Assembly (NCBI GenBank): GCA_036270655.1
Contig: DATBCD010000019.1
Span: 30,743-94,742, forward strand
Origin: VBCK01 sp036270655
GTDB taxonomy: Bacteria > Pseudomonadota > Gammaproteobacteria > Burkholderiales > Burkholderiaceae_F
Reading direction: 5' to 3'
DNA: 64,000 bases
The position numbers and the translations under genes were made by a program. Shown one piece after another: positions 8,033 through 16,031 of this stretch. Position 1 is the stretch's first letter. The number at the start of each line of letters is the position of its first letter. The notes under the pieces are model-generated. The model was not told the DNA's origin. It searched no databases and saw only the letters and a list, made by a program, of their open reading frames with translations.

Positions 8033-9547
8033 TCAGCCCAGCTTCACCGGAACGAAAATCTTCTGCCCGTCGCGATCGATCAGCAGCGCGACCGACTTCG
8101 GGTGGCCGCGCACCACGCTTCGAACCTGATCGACCGAACGTGCCGGCTGGCCATCGATTCCAAGCAGCACGTCCCCGGGCTGTATGCCAGCCCGGGCCGC
8201 CGGCCCGCCGACGTCCTCGACAACCAGCCCATGGTCGACCGACCGCTCGCTGCGCTCCTGCCGCGTCAACGGACGAAGCACCAGACCGAGCTGACCGTGC
8301 TGGTCGCTGCCCGAGCTGGCCAGCGGCACGGAGCCGGAATCGGCTTCGGCCAGCTTGACCTCGATTTCGCGTGTCGAGTGGTCACGCCACACCTTCAGCG
8401 TCGCGCGGCTGCCGGGAGAATCCATTCCGATCCGATTGGACAGGTCGCCCGCCCGTTCGATCGGGGTGCCATTGACCTGGGTGATCACGTCGCCCGGCTT
8501 CAACCCCGCCGTTGCCGCCGGGCTGTCGGGATCGACGCTGGCCACCAGTGCGCCGTCAGGCCGGCTCAAACCGAACGATTCGGCCAGTGCCTGATTCAGA
8601 TCCTGCACCATCACTCCCAGGCGCGCGTGGCTGGCGTGACCGGTGGCGGTAATCTGGTCCTTGACATGCAGCGCCACATCGATCGGGATCGCAAACGACA
8701 GGCCCTGGTAGCCGCCGGTTTGCGAATAGATCTGGGCATTGATCCCGACCACGTTGCCGGCCGCGTCGAACAGCGGGCCGCCGGAATTACCGGGGTTGAC
8801 CGCCGCATCGGTTTGAATGAACGGCACATACGCGTCGCCCGGCAGCGAACGGCCCTTGGCGCTGACGATGCCGGCCGTGGCGCTCTGATCGAAGCCGAAC
8901 GGCGCGCCGATCGCCAGCACGTAATCGCCGACCTGCAGCGCCTTCGGATCGCCGAACTTCACGGTCGGCAGCCCGGTCGCATCCACCCGCAGCACCGCAA
9001 TATCGGTGGCCGGGTCGGCACCGAGCACCTTGGCCTTCAGCTCGCGGCGATCGGCCAGCTTGACGGTGACCTCCTGGGCGTCACGCACCACGTGCGCGTT
9101 CGTCAGGATCAGGCCGTCGCGGCTGATAATGAACCCGGACCCTTGCCCGTGGAACGGCTGCTCGGCCGAGTGCGGGATGCGAAGCCCGCCGCCAGGAAGG
9201 CCCCGGAAAAACTGGAAGAACGGATCGTCATTCCAATCGAATCCGGACGAAGAGTCCGCGCCGATCTTGCGCGTGCCCTCCACGGTCACGCCGACCACGG
9301 CCGGACCCCATTGGTGGACGATTGCGCGGTAGTTCGGTGCCTGACCCGGCGTCGGCGCCGGTGCCGCACTGGTGTCCTCGGGCTGCTCGGCCGAGCGGCG
9401 TGCGTCGGCCTGCACCGTCTGTTCATTCTTGTGCTGCAGAAAGTCCAGGATGCCGGCGCGGGTGGGTGTGTAAGCCCCCAGGCCGACGATCAGCACTCCG
9501 ACGGCTGCGGCAGTCGCGGGCAGCGTATGCATAACTTTCAGTTTCAT
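8033..9547 (-). CDS. DegP/HtrA-type periplasmic serine protease (Do)
   Basis: 504 aa, ATG at 9547 with GGAGGACC upstream. An N-terminal hydrophobic segment (residues about 8-30) exports or anchors it. The trypsin-like domain has the full triad: His in L-T-N-A-H-V-V (about 145), Asp in A-T-D-I-A-V-L (about 175) and Ser in N-P-G-N-S-G-G-P-L (about 250). Two PDZ domains follow (about 285-375 and 400-500; both contain G-D-V-I/L). It degrades misfolded envelope proteins and may act as a chaperone. Length and two-PDZ layout match the DegP/DegQ/MucD group; orthology to one of them cannot be decided here. It lies between two small exported proteins, 27 bp after the upstream one, which suggests a dedicated envelope-stress operon. 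Confidence 0.95.
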   Translation of the reverse strand: MKLKVMHTLPATAAAVGVLIVGLGAYTPTRAGILDFLQHKNEQTVQADARRSAEQPEDTSAAPAPTPGQAPNYRAIVHQWGPAVVGVTVEGTRKIGADSSSGFDWNDDPFFQFFRGLPGGGLRIPHSAEQPFHGQGSGFIISRDGLILTNAHVVRDAQEVTVKLADRRELKAKVLGADPATDIAVLRVDATGLPTVKFGDPKALQVGDYVLAIGAPFGFDQSATAGIVSAKGRSLPGDAYVPFIQTDAAVNPGNSGGPLFDAAGNVVGINAQIYSQTGGYQGLSFAIPIDVALHVKDQITATGHASHARLGVMVQDLNQALAESFGLSRPDGALVASVDPDSPAATAGLKPGDVITQVNGTPIERAGDLSNRIGMDSPGSRATLKVWRDHSTREIEVKLAEADSGSVPLASSGSDQHGQLGLVLRPLTRQERSERSVDHGLVVEDVGGPAARAGIQPGDVLLGIDGQPARSVDQVRSVVRGHPKSVALLIDRDGQKIFVPVKLG

Positions 9548-9574
9548 TCGGAAGGTCCTCCGGTTCAGGGTTCT

Positions 9575-10198
9575 TTAGAAGCGATAATGGATCTGCGGCC
9601 ACGCGCTCTGCGAGCCGAGCGGCCACCACAGAAGTTCCTGGTTGGCCACGTCGATCGGTGACAGCGGCGGCGCCTGCGGTACGCTGTCGGCGTCCCGATC
9701 AGAGGCCGAGCGGACGGTCACGGTGTCCACCAGGCGGTGAAGGGTGGGCGCCTGCCGCTCCAGGTCCTGGGCTTCCGTCGCCAGCTGGGCAAGCTGGTCG
9801 CGGCTGGGAGCGGGCGGGTCGTTGGGTACGTCAAAGGGGGCGATCAGCGTTCCGAGGCGCGTGGAAGCGCGCTGAATCGCATGCTCCAGATCGTCCAGCA
9901 GCCAGAGAGCGCGATCTCGCTGCGCTCCATGCAGCTGGCTGGCGGCGGCGGTCAGATCGTCGTGGGCCTGCTGCAGCAGCGCCATCTCGCGCGCATCGCT
10001 GGCAAAGTCCGCCTGCAGCGCCGCCTGTTCGAGCACCCGCGCGGCATCGCTGATCTTCGCCTGCGGCACATCGTCGGAATCGGCGCCAACCGCCACGGCC
10101 TCGCCGCCCACGGGGGCTTCGGCCGCTTCGGCGCCGGCGGCCCCGAGGAGCAGCGCCGAGATCAGTGCGACTGCGGTCCAATAACGGTTCGGTTGCAT
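9575..10198 (-). CDS. Exported alpha-helical protein of unknown function
   Basis: 207 aa from the ATG at 10198. The open frame extends to 10669, but only the residues after this Met begin with a signal peptide (M-Q-P-N-R-Y-W-T then a hydrophobic run ending A-E-A-A-E-A); the extension overlaps the divergent gene at 10325. Residues 45-130 are Ala/Gln/Leu-rich and predicted helical, with possible heptads (A-R-V-L-E-Q-A-A-L-Q and L-T-A-A-A-S-Q-L). The tail is polar and ends in aromatic residues (I-H-Y-R-F), a C-terminal Phe seen in many outer-membrane proteins. It is the first gene of the minus-strand set leading into the HtrA protease. I do not recognise a named family. Confidence 0.75.
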   Translation of the reverse strand: MQPNRYWTAVALISALLLGAAGAEAAEAPVGGEAVAVGADSDDVPQAKISDAARVLEQAALQADFASDAREMALLQQAHDDLTAAASQLHGAQRDRALWLLDDLEHAIQRASTRLGTLIAPFDVPNDPPAPSRDQLAQLATEAQDLERQAPTLHRLVDTVTVRSASDRDADSVPQAPPLSPIDVANQELLWWPLGSQSAWPQIHYRF

Positions 10199-10324
10199 AT
10201 GGTTACGCTCCCTACAAGTGCTGACACTTCTTGAGACAGTGGTGCCTGCGACACGTGCGAAAATTAGCCGCGGGCAGTTAGGAACGAGTGAAGCGACGAT
10301 TAGGTCAGCGTTAAGGAGGTCTGT

Positions 10325-10672
10325 ATGAACCGCCTTTTGAAGATCGTTCTGGCGGCCGCCATTGCGGTCGGGTGCCTGATGGCGTCCGGCGCCGCGAGCG
10401 CGCGCTGGCGCGGGGTTATCTGGGTAGGTCCTGGTCCGTACTGGTGGGGGGCGCCTTACCCGTATTACTACTATCCGCCGCCGGTGGTCGTGGCCGACCC
10501 GGTCTACGTGCAGCCGAACCCCGTGATCCAGGTGCCGGCGCCGCCCAACTACTGGTATTTCTGCCGTCAGTCCAACAGTTACTACCCGTACGTGTCGAGC
10601 TGCCCGGGCGGTTGGGAACAAGTCGCACCGCAACCCCCAGGGCCGACTGCGGCGCCGACGCCGCAGCACTGA
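10325..10672 (+). CDS. Small secreted Tyr/Pro-rich protein with a conserved two-Cys tail
   Basis: 115 aa, ATG at 10325 behind a near-perfect Shine-Dalgarno (AAGGAGGT at 10313-10320). Residues 1-26 form a signal peptide ending A-S-A. The mature part starts with a Trp/Tyr/Pro-rich region (W-W-G-A-P-Y-P-Y-Y-Y-Y-P-P-P) and ends in a module with two cysteines: P-N-Y-W-Y-F-C, then Y-Y-P-Y-V-S-S-C-P-G-G-W. The same module closes the protein at 17409-17960. The cysteines could form a disulfide in the envelope. It is transcribed away from the HtrA operon, and the 126-bp gap between them must hold both promoters. The module is widespread in Burkholderiales as far as I know, but without a described function. 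Confidence 0.85.
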   Translation: MNRLLKIVLAAAIAVGCLMASGAASARWRGVIWVGPGPYWWGAPYPYYYYPPPVVVADPVYVQPNPVIQVPAPPNYWYFCRQSNSYYPYVSSCPGGWEQVAPQPPGPTAAPTPQH

Positions 10673-10678
10673 GCGCGA

Positions 10679-11122
10679 TCAGCGCGGAGGCTCGGCCGGA
10701 TTGGGCGCGACTTCCAGCGTCGGCGGCCGCCGGGCGGCCTGGGCGATCGCCCGCTCGACCGCTCGCCTGACGGCCGGCACAAGGCGCCTGAGTCGGCTCT
10801 TGGGTACGTAGTCCCAGGCGCCGACTTCGACCATCACCGACGCTTTGACCTCGCCGATGGTGCCCGAAACCAGGATCAGGGGCAGGTTCGGATAATGGTG
10901 CAGAAAGCGCCTGAGCGTGTCGGTGAAATACATGCCGGGCACCGCGTAGTCGGACAGCACCAGGTCCCACCGCCGCTGCAGCAGCGCCGTGTTCAGCGCC
11001 TCGCTGCTATCGACCCGCTCGCAGTGTCCGAGCAGGCCTGCCAGCCGGAGCGTGCGCTCGATCAGCAGGAAGTCAGCCTCAGTGTCCTCGATGCATAGCA
11101 CGTTCAGCGGGGCGATGTCCAT
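10679..11122 (-). CDS. Single-domain response regulator (REC)
   Basis: 147 aa. A CheY-like receiver: acidic pair E-D in L-C-I-E-D-T-E-A, phospho-acceptor Asp in L-V-L-S-D-Y-A-V-P-G near residue 58, Thr/Ser switch in V-S-G-T-I-G and Lys in Y-V-P-K-S-R near residue 108. The Asp-Tyr-x-x-P-G context and the S-G-T/S-I-G-E motif match the receiver at the N-terminus of the adjacent GGDEF-EAL protein, so the two likely take phosphate from the same kinase. There is no output domain; a short Pro/Arg-rich tail (residues 128-147) follows. It is the last gene of the four-gene minus-strand signalling operon, 12 bp after the GGDEF-EAL gene, and converges with the secreted-protein gene ending at 10672. Confidence 0.92.
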   Translation of the reverse strand: MDIAPLNVLCIEDTEADFLLIERTLRLAGLLGHCERVDSSEALNTALLQRRWDLVLSDYAVPGMYFTDTLRRFLHHYPNLPLILVSGTIGEVKASVMVEVGAWDYVPKSRLRRLVPAVRRAVERAIAQAARRPPTLEVAPNPAEPPR

Positions 11123-11134
11123 GGGCGCGGGCGC

Positions 11135-13234
11135 TCAAGCAGCATGATCGGACTCGGTGATCCATTGCAACTCGGACGCGGGAACCGCCCGCCCGAAATA
11201 ATAGCCCTGCAACAGGTCGGCGCCGATGTCGCGCAACGCGTCGACCTGCGAGACCTGCTCGACACCCTCGGCCACCGTCCGCAAGCTCATCGCGCGGGCC
11301 AGCGTCACGATCGCCTGCACGATGGCGCGGTCCTCGGACTGCGCCGAGATTTCTTCCACGAATGGCTGCGCGATCTTCAGCGTGTTGATCGGATAGCGCT
11401 TCAAGTAGCTCAGCGACGAATATCCGATACCGAAGTCATCGACCGCGATTCGGACGCCCGATTCGCGCAGGTCGTGCAGCAGCTTCATCGTGGCCTCGGT
11501 CGGCTCGACCAGAAGGCTTTCAGTCAGCTCGAGCTCCAGAAAGTTCCCTGGCAACTTGGCCCCCTGCAGCGCTTGCTTCACCGTTTGCAGGAGGTTTTCC
11601 TGGCCGAACTGCCTGGCCGACAGATTGACCGCGACCGAACCGTCAAATCCTCGCGCGCGCCACCGGCTGCACTGCAGGCAGGCTTGCTTCAGAACCCATT
11701 CGCCGATCGGCACGATCAGCCCGGTCTCTTCGGCGACGGACAGAAAGCCCCCGGGGCTGAGCAGCCCCCGCTCCGGGTGGGCCCAGCGCAGCAGCGCCTC
11801 GAAACCGCACACCTTGGACGTGTGGCTGTCGACCTGGGGTTGGTAGAACACCCGCAGCTGCCGTTTCGATAGCGCCTCGCGCAGATCGGCCTCGATCCGG
11901 AAGCGTTCACGCGCCTTCGCATCCATTTCGGGTGAAAAAAACCGGTAGGTCGACCGGCCGGCCCCTTTCGCGTGATACATGGCGTGATCGGCGTTGGTCA
12001 GCAGCGTCGAGGCGTCACGGCCGTCCTTTGGAAACAGGCTCACACCAATGCTGGCCGACAGTCCGATCCGGTGTCCATCGCACTGGATCGGGTCGGCGAT
12101 CACGCGGCTTATCCCGGCCACGACCCGGACCACGCCTTCGATGCCGCCCGCTTCCGGCAGCACCACCACGAACTCGTCACCGCTCAGGCGCGCCACCGTA
12201 TCGCTGGCGCGCACGCTGTCCACGATGCGCCTGGAAACCTCGATCAGCACCCGGTCGCCCACCGAATGCCCGAGCGAATCGTTGATGTTCTTGAAGTGGT
12301 CCAGGTCGACGAACAGCACCGCCACCCGCCGCTCAGAACGCTGGGCATAGGCAATCGCCTGCTGCATCCGGTCGGCCAGCAGCGCCCGGTTGGGCAGATC
12401 CGTCAGCGGATCGTGCTGCGCCATGTGCTCGATGCGCGCCTGCGAGGCCTTGCGCTCGCTGATGTCGGTCAGCACGCCGACGAAATGCGTCACCGCCGAG
12501 GTGGCACTGCGTACCGCGGCGATGTTGAACCAGGCCGGGTACGTGCGGCCGTCCTGGCGGCGGTTCCAGACTTCGCCGTGCCAGTGTCCGTGTTCGGCCA
12601 GCCAGGCCCACATCTTTCCGTAAAAGCCGCTGTCCTCACCATCGGCGCCGAGCACGCTCACATCGCGACCCAGCACCTGCTCCGGCGAATGCCCGGTGAT
12701 CTGCGTGAACGCGCGGTTCACCGATATGATGCGATGCGAAGCGTCCGCCACCATGATGCCTTCGAGTGTGTTCTCGAACGCGACCGCGGCCAGGCGCATC
12801 TGCTCTTCAGCCTGGCGCCGGGCGCCTTGCTCGGCCACTTCGCGCAGGCTGCGCTGGATCGCCGGCACCAGGCGCGCCAGGCGGTCCTTCAGAACGAAGT
12901 CCCACACGCCCTGCTTGAGCAGCTCGACGGCGGCTTCCTCGCCGATACTGCCCGACATCAGGATGACCGGCACTCCCGGCGCATCGCTGCGGATTTTTGC
13001 CAGACTGTCCCGGATTTCCAGACCGGGAATGTGGTAGTCAACCAACGCCAGATCGATCGACTCTACTTCCAAGGCACGCGAGAGGGCCTCGAAGGTGGCC
13101 ACGCGCAGGCAGTCGGCGTCCAGGCCGTGCTGGCGCAAATGGCGCTCGATCAGCTGGAAATCGGATTCGGTGTCCTCCACCACCAGGATCTTCAGCGAGC
13201 TGCCCACGCGCGCTGCCCTATCACACGGGTTCAT
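11135..13234 (-). CDS. REC-PAS-GGDEF-EAL response regulator (c-di-GMP turnover)
   Basis: About 699 aa from the ATG at 13234, which overlaps the preceding receiver gene by 14 bp; a GTG at 13207 is the alternative. The open frame extends further upstream but that part only shadows the receiver gene. Order: REC (residues about 15-130, Asp in L-A-L-V-D-Y-H-I-P-G), PAS (about 150-260), diguanylate cyclase (about 275-430) and phosphodiesterase (about 440-690). The cyclase motif reads R-L-S-G-D-E-F, Ser replacing the first Gly; such variants are often still active. The EAL part keeps E-A-L-L-R-W, N-L-S-A-R-Q-F and D-D-F-G-I-G-Y-S-S-L. It should convert a phosphorelay signal into a change in cyclic di-GMP. 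Net direction cannot be predicted, though the EAL side looks fully canonical. Confidence 0.93.
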   Translation of the reverse strand: MNPCDRAARVGSSLKILVVEDTESDFQLIERHLRQHGLDADCLRVATFEALSRALEVESIDLALVDYHIPGLEIRDSLAKIRSDAPGVPVILMSGSIGEEAAVELLKQGVWDFVLKDRLARLVPAIQRSLREVAEQGARRQAEEQMRLAAVAFENTLEGIMVADASHRIISVNRAFTQITGHSPEQVLGRDVSVLGADGEDSGFYGKMWAWLAEHGHWHGEVWNRRQDGRTYPAWFNIAAVRSATSAVTHFVGVLTDISERKASQARIEHMAQHDPLTDLPNRALLADRMQQAIAYAQRSERRVAVLFVDLDHFKNINDSLGHSVGDRVLIEVSRRIVDSVRASDTVARLSGDEFVVVLPEAGGIEGVVRVVAGISRVIADPIQCDGHRIGLSASIGVSLFPKDGRDASTLLTNADHAMYHAKGAGRSTYRFFSPEMDAKARERFRIEADLREALSKRQLRVFYQPQVDSHTSKVCGFEALLRWAHPERGLLSPGGFLSVAEETGLIVPIGEWVLKQACLQCSRWRARGFDGSVAVNLSARQFGQENLLQTVKQALQGAKLPGNFLELELTESLLVEPTEATMKLLHDLRESGVRIAVDDFGIGYSSLSYLKRYPINTLKIAQPFVEEISAQSEDRAIVQAIVTLARAMSLRTVAEGVEQVSQVDALRDIGADLLQGYYFGRAVPASELQWITESDHAA

Positions 13235-13652
13235 TGGTGGCCACCCAGTAGATGCCGAGCCGTGCCACCGTTTGCGCGAATTCCGAGAAGTCGAGCGGCT
13301 TGCGCACGAAGCTGTTGCACCCGCCCTCGTAGCTGCGGAGCCGGTCACGCTCCTCGTCCGATGAGGTCAGCATCACGACCGGAACCAGCTTGGTGCGCGG
13401 CTCGCTGCGGACTCGACTGAGCACATCGAATCCGCCGACTCGAGGCAGGTTGATGTCCAACAGGATTACGGCCGGCGGATCGCTGCCAGCGCGCTCGGCA
13501 AACTCGCCCTCGCCGAACAGGTAGTCGAGCGCCTGCTGCCCATCACGGACCACGTCCACGTGATTGGCCAGATTCACCTTGCGCAGCGCCCGCAAGATCA
13601 GCAACTCGTCCTGCTGGTTGTCTTCGACCAGAAGCATGGTTTTCACTGTCAT
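13221..13652 (-). CDS. Rcp1-like response regulator (REC)
   Basis: 143 aa, ATG at 13652. A receiver of the Rcp1 type that pairs with Cph1-like kinases: L-V-E-D-N-Q-Q-D near residue 10, phospho-acceptor Asp in I-L-L-D-I-N-L-P-R near residue 67, M-L-T-S-S-D-E-E at the switch and F-V-R-K-P-L-D near residue 120. No output domain. Its 5' end overlaps the 3' end of the kinase gene by 110 nt in another frame, and its stop overlaps the next gene's start (TGA within ATGAACCCGTGTGA). This order and overlap predict co-translation with the kinase. It probably takes phosphate from the kinase and either passes it on or acts by protein contact. Confidence 0.93.
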   Translation of the reverse strand: MTVKTMLLVEDNQQDELLILRALRKVNLANHVDVVRDGQQALDYLFGEGEFAERAGSDPPAVILLDINLPRVGGFDVLSRVRSEPRTKLVPVVMLTSSDEERDRLRSYEGGCNSFVRKPLDFSEFAQTVARLGIYWVATNEPV

Positions 13653-15558
13653 CGATCTTCCCCGCTAACTCGTCGCCCGAAAACGGCAAAGAGAAGCAGA
13701 ATTCGGCGCCTTGACCAGGAGCCGAGGTCGCACGGATCTGTCCGCCGTGCCGATGCACGATGCGCTGCACCGTGGCCAATCCAATCCCGATCCCCGGAAA
13801 CTCGTCCTGCCGATGCAGGCGCTGGAACGGCTGGAACAGTTTTTGCGAGTGCGCCATGTTGAACCCGACGCCGTTGTCCGCGACCTGGAAAACGCGCTGG
13901 CCGCCCTCCTCGCCGGCGGACACGCGGATGCTCGCTGCCGCCGTGTGCGTGGTGTACTTCCACGCGTTGTCCAGCAGGTTGCGCATCACGATCTCCATCA
14001 TCCGGGCGTCGGCGCGAGCCGTCAGGCCGCGCTCGACCTGACAGGATACGGTGCGCGACGGCTCGCCGCGCGCAAGCTCCGCCAGGATCTGCTCGGCCAA
14101 AGCCGACAGATCGACCCGATCGCGGCGCAATTCGCCTCGCACGCTGCGCGACAGCTGAAGCAGGCCGTCGATCAGCTCACCCAGGTGCCGGCTGCCGCGA
14201 ATGATCTGGTCCAGGTAGCCGCGGGCCTCGCCGTCGACGCGCTCGCCATAGTCCTCCATCAAGGCCTGGCTGAAGCCCTCCATCGCCCGCAACGGCGCGC
14301 GCAGGTCGTGCGCCACCGTATAGCCGAAGCTTTCCAGCTCCTGGTTGGCCGCCTGAAGCTCGGCCGTGCGCTCTTCCACGCGCTGCTCGAGCTGCGCGTT
14401 CAGTCGCAGGATCTCCTCCTCGGTGCGGATCCGTTCCGAGATGTCCCGCAAAATCACCGTATACAGCTTGTGACCGGCCGCGTCGGCCTGCGAAATGGCC
14501 GCTTCGATCGGAAATTCGGTCCCGTCGCGGCGCAGCCCGTAGATGCGTCCGAGCTGGCCCATCTTGCGGCGCGTCACCCGGGTGCGGCCGAATCCTTCGA
14601 TGTGTTCGGCATGCCCTGCCCGGTAGCGTGACGGGATCAGCTGCTCCAGCGGCTGGCTGACCACCTCGACCGAGCGGTATCCGAACATGATTTCCGCGGC
14701 GCTATTGAACAGCGTGATCCTGTGCCGATCGTCGATCGTGATCACCGCGTCCATCGCCGAGCCGATCACGCTGGCCAGGCGCTGCTCGTTTTCGAGCAGC
14801 GACTCGTTGATCCGGCCCAGCTGATCGGTTCGCTGCCGCATCGACTCTTCCAGGCGAGCGTGGTCTTCCCTGAGCTCCATCTCGAGCCGACGGGCTTTGG
14901 CAAACGCGCGTCCGATCACGACCACCGCAACGCAGAGCAACAGCACCGCCAGCGCGCCGCCGCTGGCCAGCACAGCGGCCGCTTCTTCACCACGCTCGCG
15001 TGCCAGCGCCTCGCGCTGGCGCAGCAACGCCTGCTCCGCCGATTTGAAATCCTCGACGGCGCCCCGCAGCGGGTCCCGGCTCAGCGGCCCCGGGTCGGCC
15101 GCGATGGCCAATGCAGTTGCCGCGGACCCCTTGGTCCGCCTCAGATCGATGGCCTCGGAAAACCTCGCCAGGCGCTGGCTCAGCAGGGGTTCGATGGCAT
15201 CGATCCGCCGCAGCTGCTCGGCGTTGTCGGCTGTCAGCGCGCGCAGAGCGCGCACGCCGTCGTTGGCTCCAAGAGCGGCGCGCTGATACGGCTCGGCAAA
15301 TAGCTCGTCGCCGGTGAGCACGAAGCCGCGCTCAGCGGCCGCAGCGTCCGCCAGCGACGCAAGAACGGTATGCACGGATTCGATGACTTGGCGGCTGTGC
15401 TCGGCCCACGCCGATTGCACCAGCAACTGATGGATGCCAAAGTACGAAACGGCACCCAACACACCCAGCGTCGCCAAGCCTCCTGCGAATACAGCCTGGA
15501 TCTTCCGCTCGATCGGTCGCAACCCTGCGGTGCTCCCGGTCATCGGCGCCGAATTCAT
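13543..15558 (-). CDS. CHASE3-PAS sensor histidine kinase
   Basis: About 671 aa from the ATG at 15558, preferred over upstream in-frame starts because the first transmembrane helix (about residues 22-44) follows closely. Residues about 48-185 are a periplasmic CHASE3 domain, then a second helix (about 195-215), a coiled coil, a PAS domain (about 255-370, with R-R-D-G-T-E-F-P-I-E), HisKA (phospho-His in V-A-H-D-L-R-A-P-L near 420) and HATPase (N-L-L-D-N-A-W-K-Y, D-N-G-V-G-F, G-I-G-I-G-L-A). The kinase part resembles the Cph1/phytochrome-type group that pairs with Rcp1-like receivers, matching the gene downstream. After the catalytic core (S-L-P-F-S-G-D-E-L) there is a non-conserved tail of about 45 residues, mostly encoded inside the next gene. 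Ligand unknown. Confidence 0.93.
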   Translation of the reverse strand: MNSAPMTGSTAGLRPIERKIQAVFAGGLATLGVLGAVSYFGIHQLLVQSAWAEHSRQVIESVHTVLASLADAAAAERGFVLTGDELFAEPYQRAALGANDGVRALRALTADNAEQLRRIDAIEPLLSQRLARFSEAIDLRRTKGSAATALAIAADPGPLSRDPLRGAVEDFKSAEQALLRQREALARERGEEAAAVLASGGALAVLLLCVAVVVIGRAFAKARRLEMELREDHARLEESMRQRTDQLGRINESLLENEQRLASVIGSAMDAVITIDDRHRITLFNSAAEIMFGYRSVEVVSQPLEQLIPSRYRAGHAEHIEGFGRTRVTRRKMGQLGRIYGLRRDGTEFPIEAAISQADAAGHKLYTVILRDISERIRTEEEILRLNAQLEQRVEERTAELQAANQELESFGYTVAHDLRAPLRAMEGFSQALMEDYGERVDGEARGYLDQIIRGSRHLGELIDGLLQLSRSVRGELRRDRVDLSALAEQILAELARGEPSRTVSCQVERGLTARADARMMEIVMRNLLDNAWKYTTHTAAASIRVSAGEEGGQRVFQVADNGVGFNMAHSQKLFQPFQRLHRQDEFPGIGIGLATVQRIVHRHGGQIRATSAPGQGAEFCFSLPFSGDELAGKIDDSENHASGRRQPAGRVADLAGAAQGESGQSRGRGP

Positions 15559-15734
15559 TGCGTAACAGCCCCGCAGTACTGCGCGTTCCGGCGCAACGGC
15601 TTTGAGACCGACAACTCGCATTCGTACATTGCCACCCAAGCGCGGCAGTCTATCAACGCTTCGCGGGTATTGTCGCTCAACCACGTGTTCAACAAGGGTT
15701 CATTTGCATAATGTTCGTGCGGCGACGGTGGCAT
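15555..15734 (-). CDS. Possible small ORF coupled to the histidine kinase gene
   Basis: 59 codons from an ATG at 15734, preceded by AGGGA at 5-nt spacing. Its TGA overlaps the kinase ATG as ATGA, the classical arrangement for translational coupling. The product begins M-P-P-S-P-H-E-H and has no signal peptide, membrane segment or recognised motif; it contains two Cys and is fairly polar. It could be a short leader peptide that sets kinase translation, a small partner protein, or a chance ORF. The ATGA junction and the ribosome-binding site are the only support; no homologue is recognised. Confidence 0.35.
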   Translation of the reverse strand: MPPSPHEHYANEPLLNTWLSDNTREALIDCRAWVAMYECELSVSKPLRRNAQYCGAVTQ

Positions 15735-15860
15735 GGTGTCCCTGCTTCGACAGCGACAGCACGCCTCGATGCGAGCACCTGATCGAGCAACTGGTAGTTT
15801 CGCGTGAGGCTTTCGCCTTAGACGAGAAAGCGAACTCAAACACGACGCGAAGGCGCAAAT

Positions 15861-15887
15861 AAAAAAAGGCGCCGCGTGTCGCAGCGC
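15861..15887 (-). terminator. Rho-independent terminator (minus strand)
   Basis: Read on the minus strand, a 7-bp GC-rich stem (one G-U pair) with a 5-nt loop, GCGCTGCGACACGCGGCGC, is followed by C and seven T. It lies about 145 bp downstream of the GcvR-like gene and upstream of the kinase operon, so it probably separates these two same-strand units. Stem and T-run are seen directly. Confidence 0.7.
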
Positions 15888-15913
15888 GTGATGGAAATAC
15901 CGGATATCAGATT

Positions 15914-15942
15914 TGCGGCGCACATCCTTGCGGTGCACATCC
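15914..15942. repeat. 14-bp direct repeat in the gap after the GcvR-like gene
   Basis: TGCGGCGCACATCC (15914-15927) and TGCGGTGCACATCC (15929-15942) differ at one base and repeat with a 15-nt period. They sit between the minus-strand terminator and the GcvR-like stop, in a 294-bp stretch (15735-16031) with no convincing gene. Could be an operator or a chance duplication. Confidence 0.5.
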
Positions 15943-15973
15943 GATTGACAAAGTCGCAGAACATCGCATGCGA

Positions 15974-15989
15974 ATCGGGGTACCCCGAT
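15974..15989. repeat. Perfect 16-bp palindrome
   Basis: ATCGGGGTACCCCGAT is a perfect inverted repeat with no loop, 43 bp beyond the stop of the GcvR-like gene. It is not followed by a T-run on either strand, so it is more like a protein-binding site than a terminator. No adjacent gene start is obvious. Confidence 0.5.
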
Positions 15990-16031
15990 ATCGCGACGCC
16001 AAGTAAGCGCGCTGCCAATCCGACTTACGAC

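Noticed and set aside
7442..9661. 739-codon plus-strand open frame
   Set aside because: Runs across two real minus-strand genes including the HtrA protease with its intact triad; the plus-strand product is His/Arg/Gln-rich noise.
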